64,000 nt of DNA from Cristatella mucedo (Eukaryota > Bryozoa > Phylactolaemata > Cristatellidae), in contig WPIO01000028.1 in NCBI GenBank assembly GCA_009760855.2, positions 1,550,001 through 1,614,000 on the forward strand, written 5' to 3'. The notes under the pieces are model-generated. The model was not told the DNA's origin, did not search any database, and saw only the letters and a list, made by a program, of their open reading frames with translations. Numbering within the stretch: the first letter of the stretch is position 1; every line of letters starts with the position of its first letter. Below are positions 45,421 through 64,000 of this stretch, piece after piece. The position numbers and the translations under genes are program-made.

Positions 45421-47514
45421 TAGAAACACGGTAATTTTCTCGTCGAGCACAGCTTTGACAGCAGAGTCTAGCGATAACTTTTTGGCGGTAGAGGCGAACC
45501 ATACCGGCAGTTTTTCCATGCGGAAGTTCGTTCACTAAACTAACGGCTGTCCGACAGAAGACCGGTGTTTTATGGTAGCAGTTACCATAGGTTTAAGTTA
45601 CATCAGGGGACGTGAGAGTGCATTGGTTCTGTGACTTGTCACTGCCACTTCGACTGTTTCTTTTGCTGTCAGATGGCAATGAATCGGCCAGTTTGTTTCT
45701 GGCTGATATCGCGGCGGCCCTCTTATTTTTTCTACGTGCGCTTTTTTCTTGATTTGTTTAGCAATAGTAATCAGATGCGGGAATTAGTGAAGGAATTTAT
45801 ATTTTAAGTGTTACTTTTGTATAAGCGAATGTCACAAAAGTTTCAGGCAGTTCTTTGGTGCGGTATTACACGCTAAGCTGAGCCTGTTTTGTCTAAAGAA
45901 AACATAATGCACGAAACAATTGCTGCTTCGTTAAAAGCGATCTGTCTTAGAAGATTGCCGATTCATCGATGACTTGCACGGATCAGATAAAGCAGTCTTT
46001 GCGAAGAGCACCCAGTGACAAGTCGATCGGTATTTTTTTAGTCCTCGTCATTGTGAACAGTGGAGCCTCTACCCGAACTTTTTCGCACACTCCTTCTATC
46101 CATCCGATCGCAATCTTTTCGAGGCCGTCTGCTTCCAGCCGTTCATCCGGCTGCTAATGTCTGGCTATGGGCTGAGAGAACTTTCATACTGAAAGTGGTA
46201 TCTTGCGAAGTGCATGCACAATTTCCTATACCCTCGGCATCAAACTTAATCTAAAAAAGTAAACCATTTTGAGAAATCTGTAAGTCCAAGCCGCTCGGTG
46301 ACTTGAGTTCGCCGTCATTTGGCGCAGTCAGCGTAGCAGCACGAGATACTAGAAGCTGTCGGCTCGCGAGCGGGAGAGGGGAAGGGTGGGCTTCCGGTGG
46401 CGCAGCTGTCAGCCAAGCTAGTAAGGCGTCGGTTGTTCATAGAGCAGGCTTACTTCCTGTTATGGCTATAGTGCCCATTGCAGGTTGTTAAACGTGGTCA
46501 CCAGTGTCTGTTTATATTTAGTGTTATATAAACACGTTTCGATATACCTTTTTAGCTTAGGGCGTACGATAGCAGCCGAGCGCTGCAGCAATCAAAAGCG
46601 CCCATACCCTTAGCATAACGATTTGGTATCTATAGCGTAGATCGGAAGGAACGACAGCCGCAGAAGGATACCGGCGTTCTGCACCGGCCACCGTGGCGTG
46701 GCGTGTGACTCACAGCTTCACGCCCAGATCATAAATTCACTGTCCGGTGCGAAGCCTCGAGAACAAATGACCGCCCACTGCACGGCTTGCTCTTATAATT
46801 CAGCCGAACCATAGCTTGGGGCATAACCGTTCCTAGTCATGACAATTCAAGTACCGATAATAATATCTCGGCAGTCTAAAACTGGCTGTTGTATTTCGCC
46901 GACATTTCACTATTGTCACCCGTTTATTTAGAAGCTGAGTCACTGCACCCGATTATCACGTCGCGCTTTTACGGCCAAACTCGATGGGACATTTACCTTT
47001 GTGCTGATTATCGAGCTCTTTCTCGTCATTGCCTTGTGATCGTGAAAATCCAAACGGTAAATAACTCTCCGACGTTTCGATGCTGGTGGATGTTTCAGCT
47101 CGCGCTCCGTGAATAGTCAGCTTGCAGAGCTGTTCGGAGAACGTCGAACGAATGCAAATCCGAATGAGCGTGACGTAAGTTCAAAATATTACCTTCAAAA
47201 TCGGAAAGGCGCTGTGGCCCTACTAACATTTATAAGTTACTCTAGCTATTTTTTATTTTAACTTTATAATAGTTGTTAGTTTAACTCTTTAAACATTTCG
47301 CAAGAGCTAGCCGCTCAGTTCTAAAGGCCTACGCCTCGAAGCCTCTTTTGCTGTACTAAGAGGTCTACGCTCTCATTTTCAGAGCCAGGACGCTTCGCGC
47401 CGACTACCCCTTGAGACATGCTAAAAAAAGAATTTTCCGCCGCCTTTATAACTTTAAAGTACGATTATACCCTTCACCGAACGATAGCGCTGCGCTGCGG
47501 GAGGAATCTCTGCA
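45421..47514. other. No gene or repeat recognised
   Basis: About 2.1 kb of intergenic or intronic sequence. Open frames are short (under 80 codons) with no conserved motif. It could still contain the missing 5' exons of the nuclear receptor gene. Confidence 0.4.
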
Positions 47515-48105
47515 ACTAGGCTTGTGTGTTGTGAGCGTCATAGTTGCCACATCACGCAGCTTCTGTCCGACCTGTACTGGCTTCTAGTCAAACAGTGCAT
47601 CGACCTCAAGGTTGTGTCACTAATTTTTAGGCCCCTCTACTCTATTCTCTGGCTCCAGCCTACCTATCAGAATTACTCCCTCATCAGGATAAGCACTATG
47701 CCACCCGCAGTTCTTACTCAAATCGTGTAGCTGTACCTTGAACAAACCTCAAAATCTTTGGAGATCACGCCATTAGTTCCTATTCTCCCTAAGCTAGGAA
47801 CTCACTCTCGACTCACGTCACGCGATCCCCTGACTTGACGACATTTAAAAAGAAGCTTAAAAACGCACATGTTTATCGCAGCATTTAGTGGGTCCTCGTG
47901 CTTCGTTTTTAATGCTTCTGTGTGCTGACACTGCTTGCTACCCCTAACCATGTTTACATTTGACTGTTCATGTCACCTCTAATCATACTGTGGTTGTTGA
48001 CATTGCGCATGCAACGCAAATAATTTCACCATGCTTCCTTTAAAGCATTTTAAAGTGCCTAGAAAGAGATTAGGTTATCTGAGGGCGATATACAGAGGCA
48101 GTTCT
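47515..48105 (+). mobile_element. LINE-A 3' fragment
   Basis: CGTCATAGTTGCCACATCAC and CAAACCTCAAAATCTTTGGAG match the C-terminal segment; the 3' UTR reaches GAAAGAGATTAGGTTATCTGAG. The (ATT)n tail is missing. Confidence 0.75.
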
Positions 48106-48744
48106 AGCAACCTTTTTAGCCTCATAAAAGCAATATTTATGGCAAAATCACTCTGGAGAGCGCGTATTAAAGAGCCTTGAAAAACTCACTCGAAGTGACG
48201 TCGCGGGTCCAATTGGCTCGACCACATTTATTCCGAAGCTATACTGACACTTATGCCCTAAAAAATCATCACGAACAAGTTCAGTAATGCCTTGCAATAC
48301 GTGTTTAAACGTCCGTTGACCTAGTGTTTAGCCCAGCCTCGCTAGTCAGCCGGGCCCCGGTCGGCCACGGACCCCATACTACGATCTGAGTCGTGAATTG
48401 CTCGAATCTTACCTCCAGTCTCGTTCTATTTTTAAAGTTTCATAAGTGATTCGTTTGCTGAGCTTTGACAGCACGAAGCCCTCTTAAGCTCTTTTACCAG
48501 TTTCTTCTTACTGTAATGTTTGTCGCATGTAACGGTTAACGGTTGAGTTTCGGCCAGTGTTGCAGTGAGTGGGCCTTCCTCTTCGCTTGCTCTCTCTCTC
48601 GTTGTCCTCGGCGATAGGTGTGCTTACATTCAATTAGCTTTGCTCCGTTTCGTTTCCAATTAATTACAGCGAAAACTCATCGGTTCAGAATAGCGGGCGG
48701 TACTCGCAGATTTTGTAAATATGAAAATAAGTAGCTTGAACCAG

Positions 48745-48853
48745 TGAAAGAAAAATCTCACGGAAAACTTCAACTTTAATTTGAAGGCAGCCTTGAGTGT
48801 CCGCTGACCTAGCCGGCGAGCCCTCCACACTGACTGCCAAGCTTCGAGTTGTT
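48745..48853. repeat. Short dispersed repeat, copy 1
   Basis: CTTGAGTGTCCGCTGACC, AGCCGGCGAGCCC and ACTGACTGCCAAGCTT recur in the same order at 49588-49700. Unclassified. It ends just before a SINE-B. Confidence 0.6.
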
Positions 48854-48856
48854 ATC

Positions 48857-49044
48857 GGTGAGCCGCGATAGCACACTAGGTAAGGCGGTTGCTTTCACGA
48901 CCTCGGTCCCGAGGTCGTGGGTTCGATTCCTGCGGTGGGCGATCCTTTATCGCCACTGCAAGTGGTGTGATAGCCGTAAAGGCTCTTCTGTCTCTATACA
49001 AAAAGAGGCTGTCAAATCAGCTAGGATTTATTATTTATTTATTT
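48857..49044 (+). mobile_element. SINE-B (tRNA-derived), copy 2
   Basis: Starts GGTGAGCCGCGATAGCACAC; box B GGTTCGATTCC; the 11+2+11 inverted repeat at 48896-48919 is intact; ends GGATTTATTATTTATTTA. Confidence 0.88.
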
Positions 49045-49294
49045 AATGGAACAAAATCTGTACTCGACTAACAATTTACGTGTAAGTAACTTATAGACGT
49101 GCTGACGATCCTTAAATTAATTAACTATTCAGTATGCCCCCATGAAGAATTACGGGCAGATTCTACTTATGCATGTCCATCGCTCACTAGCAAACGCATC
49201 GCAACTTCCGGTTGGTCAAGCTCACTCTGGCAGCTTTCCAAGGCGCCAACTCCACTGGTCCAGGCGGAAGTTTAGAAGCGCCAGGGGCACTAGT

Positions 49295-49470
49295 AGTAGT
49301 AGTAATAATAATAATAATAATAATAATACACTTGATAAAGCACCCTCAGAGAGCTCAATCTCTTTCTAGGTGCTTTAAATTTGCTGCAATGGGAAACGCG
49401 ATTGAATGGCGAGTAGTATCGTGCTTGATAAACAACATGAATAACTTGGTTATGGGGTGACATGCATAGG
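49295..49470 (-). mobile_element. LINE-A 3' terminus with tail
   Basis: (AGT)n/(AAT)n at 49289-49328 followed by CTTGATAAAGCACCCTCAGA and the start of the 3' UTR (GACATGCATAGGGTCAGC). Confidence 0.8.
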
Positions 49471-49587
49471 GTCAGCAGTCACCGATGTGGGCGACAGAAA
49501 AGGGGGTCGCGATACGAAGACCTCAAATTGCTGAGATGCCGGTCCACGAAGGGGGCGAAAACCACCGGTTGTATGCGTAGATTAGCC

Positions 49588-49700
49588 TGCACCCGTGAAA
49601 AATCACGGATGACTCCAACTTAGCTTGGGAGTGCGAGCCTGAGTGTCCGCTGAGCCAGCCGGCGAGCCCGCTCAACTGACTGCCAAGCTTGAAGTTCTTA
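49588..49700. repeat. Short dispersed repeat, copy 2
   Basis: Colinear with 48745-48853 over about 110 bp (CCTGAGTGTCCGCTGAGCC, AGCCGGCGAGCCC, ACTGACTGCCAAGCTTG). No terminal structure is visible. Confidence 0.6.
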
Positions 49701-50004
49701 GTTAGTTGAAGCAAAGTTTGCGTAGGACGATAAATGAAAATGTATTTAAAAAAACTCCTTTAAGTCAAAAGTCTAGCATTTCTACGTTCAATTTCAACTA
49801 TGAGAGTGCACGGTGCAGATACATGTGCGAGTTAGCTAATTATCTCCCCTTCTTCAACACTCGTTATTGCTTGACCGCCTTAATACTAATATAAATATAT
49901 CACGGACTAAATGTAAACGTGACGCCGGTGACCCTGACGGACAAACGCACGAACGGACTAACTGACTAACCAGCAATCTAGCTTATCATAGGAGTAAATG
50001 CTTC

Positions 50005-50085
50005 TTATGCACCGTACTCAAAGTGCCTAAAAAGTGATTTAGTTCTCTGAAGGAGCAACACAAGTGTCTCATTATTATGCGCGCA
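50005..50085 (+). mobile_element. LINE-A 3' terminus
   Basis: AAGTGCCTAAAAAGTGATTT and GTTCTCTGAAGGAGCAACAC, then a short ATT run. Confidence 0.6.
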
Positions 50086-53000
50086 GAAGGCAACCCGCCC
50101 GAAGTATATAGTGCAGCACTCAAAGTCGAGTGACCTGTCACCCGAATTCTGCTGCAGGTGCGGGCTACAAGTTGGGTATCTCAGCAAGGGATGGCGCTTG
50201 AAGGACTGCAGCTGCCCGATCCATTCCTTTCATGCAGGCCCAACTGGCCGCATTCCTACGCGCTTGTCGCAGTAGCCTTTGCGATGACCGCAAAGCTGGA
50301 CGGAGACGCCTAAAACATGGACCTATGCTTTCTAGTCCATATATCTATGTTTACGCTGACGAAAGCGCGCAGGAAGTCCTGATATCCATGCTCCAGAACA
50401 ACAGGGATAAACACGTAATACGTGAATATAATTGTAAAATATACTTGCAATATAATTATTTTTTGACTGTTCAGAAAATATTTCTACTTTCTAACATAGC
50501 TCAGGCACAATGGTATGGGCGTAATGGCCGGACACGGTCGCCTCTACCGTTGCTAAGCTGCGGGCAGTAAATAAAAGGTGATATTAGCCCGCGCTGGTCC
50601 GGGTTTACATGTGACGTCAATGGCAAGATATTGTTAGACGAACAATTACATCCAAGCTTAGCCAATTGCTGCCATAGATTGATCCAAACTGTGGGCAGAA
50701 CTGGTACGAGCTCGCATTGACCTCATAAGTGCAGACATGCATGCCAGGCTGTGAGCGACTGCGGCTTCAGTATCTCGTGTATCGGACTCGCGGTATTGTC
50801 CTAGTCAAGGTAACATTGTAAGAGAATGAGTTATTGCCTTACATGAATCAAACTACGCTTCGCTTTAATTAACGATGTGTTTGTCACTGAACTGACGATC
50901 AGATGGCGAAGTCGAAGGCTGATCGTCGCTCTCTCCCACCTCCCTGCTGGTCTAGGAGCACGGCCAATGCTAACGAGGCTGACTAGGAGAGAAAATGTAT
51001 CCTCGCGCTTCGGCGCTAATGGTCTTGAAGCAGTTGTGTGCGCTTTGATTAGCTTGGCGTAGGGCATATTTCTGTGTACTCCTTTCAGTCTAGGTGCGTA
51101 ATCTTCGTGCTAACCCTTGGAAAGCGAATGCACTGCCAGTCTCCCATGCTTTGATTATTTCGTGTGGCTGCAGGTGATCAGCTACTCTACCTGAATATTG
51201 TAAGTAAATTCAGGCCGTCGATTAAAATAGTCATGTGCTGCCCAGATCTCGATCGTAGTATCATGATTTTGCATATAGCATGCATGTCGATAAATCAGTT
51301 TGGAGCCTTTCATGGTCTGGAGTTTATGAAGCAGCAAGTTCTTCACATATACAGATCGTGATTTTCCAACTATATTTTTCCTCAACGTATTTTTTTCATT
51401 GAAGAATATCGTGGCCCTGAATACCTTCTCTCTCAATTGGTCTGAAACAGCTGAAGGTTACAATCTAGAAACATCGTATTGCTCAATACATTCCTGTATC
51501 GTGGTCATCTACGGCATACGTGTTTATGATTGTTAATTATTCGCTAATTTGAAAGCTTTGAATTGTGAATGTACCCTCATATTATGTTTACTTTGCGGAC
51601 CAATGCATAACATGTTCAACCAGTTTGCAAGTGTGTTCATATACACATTGAGGATAAGGTGATAAGTGATATTGGCGATTGTGCTTAAAATCAGCGAGTA
51701 AAGCAAATTAACCATTTCCAGCTAATCACGATCGTAAGTATTCATTCGTGTCAGCAACTTCAAAGCTGATTCCTGCCTCCTATCAACCTTTCACTAATGT
51801 CAGATTGTGGCCCGTTATATGTAGTTGATCTTAGAGATAGCATGAGCATAATGTAAACTGACAAGAAGAGCTTTATTTGTTTCTCCAATGGTTAATGTAC
51901 ACACATGTTTATCAAGAGAACGATCAGAAGTCATACTAGGGCTGGGAAGCTTTGGGATGCGAGTAAATTGCGGTTAATGCAACAGCTGGGCCAAGCCGAG
52001 AGACGTCAAAGTCTTCATTAAAGCACTTAATACTGGTTATGAGTTTTTACAGAGCCTCGAAACGCAAATAAATGTTTCTGTTGCAAGTATGGCTAATTTA
52101 ATCGAGCCTCGGTGCTGAATGTCGCTGCCTCAGATTGCAAATACTTTGTATTCGTACTTGGCTCAGCAAATATTTACAGCCACTGTTAGGCAACGTCTAT
52201 GTTTAGGTTTAAGTTTAAGCAATATTATGTGCCAGCAGGTGCGTTGATAAGAAAATCTTGATGTATTTAGGTACCTTGTAATATCACATGCCAGCCAGCT
52301 ATTAGGCAAGACCAGAGCGCCAGGAAAATGTCTCTGGAAACTATTCCAGCTTAGTCTTTCAAACATCCACAGATTCAGAAGACAGTTCAATTGCCTGCCC
52401 TCAGGTCTGGAGTTTGATTTTATTTAATCCCCATAAGAATAAATGGTATATTGACTAAATTTTCTCGCAGAGTCTTGAATGATAACCGGTGTCAGGCTGA
52501 GGTGATCAGGTCTTTATCATGCAAGAGTCTCCCCTCGAATTGTTAAGCACGCTTATTGAGGTGAATACTTACTTGAGGTAGTCAGTTAACTTGGCTAATT
52601 CTGAGTACCTGTGAGAGGGAAGATCGTAGAATCAATAAGATCAAACGAGCGCTGACTACATCTTTATGCAACGACAAAGTACTCTTGTTGTTGCTACAAG
52701 TATTAGGACGACGCTTTATGTAACTGCATTTTCCATTTTTCATTCTGCTGTCTTGCTTTTACGGGCGATTTTCATGCACAGCTCAAAACAGTTTTAGTGC
52801 TCAGACATCGTAAGTGCGTGTGAGCATCGATGCTGGATCGGCATATCGCTTGTGAGCAGACGCTACCGAAAATTAACAGAAATTGCTCTAACTTGTTTTG
52901 GCCTCTCCTAATTCGCGAGCATCCTCTCCGTGTGTCAAGCGAACCTAGGCACTTGTCAATTTTGACGGAGGTTAGTTAGTGGGATCTGGGCCAAGGCCCA

Positions 53001-53111
53001 TAGGAGTTTGTATTCGCATTGGTTTTTGGGATCTGCTCCGTCACGGAATGACTGCACTGGCCAATGGTCATTAGTGCATTGGTTGTGCTTTGATTAATCG
53101 CACCATTGCAG
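50086..53111. other. No gene or repeat recognised; 5' flank or intron of the receptor gene
   Basis: About 3 kb upstream of the first receptor exon I can place. That exon enters in phase 0, so an upstream coding exon must exist here or farther left, but no ORF shows receptor-like content or a convincing start and donor. Confidence 0.45.
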
Positions 53112-63429
<10,318 letters not shown>

Positions 63430-64000
63430 GTGAGCTGGATGCTAGTGGCGGTCTTGGACACATAAAAATGGGAAACAATATACAGCGGTGCCTCGGCTTA
63501 CGAGTTTAATTCGTTTCGTGCCGGAGCTCGCAACTCAAATTACTCGTGTGTCAAATCAATTTTCCCCCGTTGAAATGAATTGAAATATCTTTAATCTTTT
63601 CCGGACCCCCTCCAAAACGCTGCTGTTTTTTGTCGCATGTTTTAAATTAAAAACGTACTTGCAAATAACGAATTGTTATAAAAACAATATATAATAGAAT
63701 GCCTTGCAATAAATGGGTTTTATTAATCCTAATTTACAGAAGTAACTTGGAGATCAAGTGGCTTGACGATGCTAGTAGAATTAGAGGATGGCGGCTGAAG
63801 CGAATATCTGAATCTTATCCGCCAATGATCGCTCTTTTCGCCGGGCTTTCCTCACTTTCAGTTTATTGGCTGGGCCTCTACGCGGACGTGCTGATTGTTA
63901 TCAGTGATTTAATGAACTCTCAAACGATGGTATTGCCTAAATGCAGTACAGTACGTACTTAGCTGTTCCTGTCGTAGTCGGATATAACACCGGAGTCTGA

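Overview
This is a plus-strand stretch of an animal genome, from an invertebrate bilaterian. Coding sequence is split into short exons with GT/AG borders. Introns are packed with decayed CR1/L2-like LINEs, tRNA-derived SINEs, a MITE and microsatellites. No prokaryotic or viral gene organisation is visible. A nuclear receptor with two DNA-binding domains, a class described from flatworms, molluscs and other invertebrates but not vertebrates, makes a spiralian plausible. The species cannot be named from sequence alone.

Region 1 (941-21499) is a complete CEP164-like gene. I join 17 exons in consistent phase into about 1400 residues: an N-terminal WW domain, a Lys-rich segment, low-complexity linkers, a long coiled coil, and a C-terminal part with a second helical block. 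One 52-nt microexon was found because the phases required it.

Region 2 (about 21500-28063) is intergenic, with a CT microsatellite, LINE tails, a SINE and an unclassified dispersed repeat.

Region 3 (28064-38933) is a complete SAC3D1/SHD1-like gene of seven exons and about 379 residues (SAC3/GANP domain). Its first intron is about 5.1 kb and holds SINEs, LINE pieces and a 634-bp MITE. A LINE carrying endonuclease and reverse-transcriptase remnants (about 39240-41975) lies just downstream.

Region 4 (about 42000-53111) has no recognised gene. It holds LINE and SINE copies and may contain upstream exons of the next gene.

Region 5 (53112-end) is the 5' half of a nuclear receptor gene with two consecutive DNA-binding domains (2DBD-NR). 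Each domain is built from two exons with the same internal splice position and the same 1-0-1 phase pattern, so it looks like a duplicated two-exon cassette. The ligand-binding domain would lie beyond the window.

CEP164 and SAC3D1 are both linked to centrosome or centriole biology in vertebrates and lie head to tail here. The receptor has no evident functional link to them. The repeats show an apparent LINE/SINE partnership: SINE-A ends in a tail resembling the 3' end of LINE-A.
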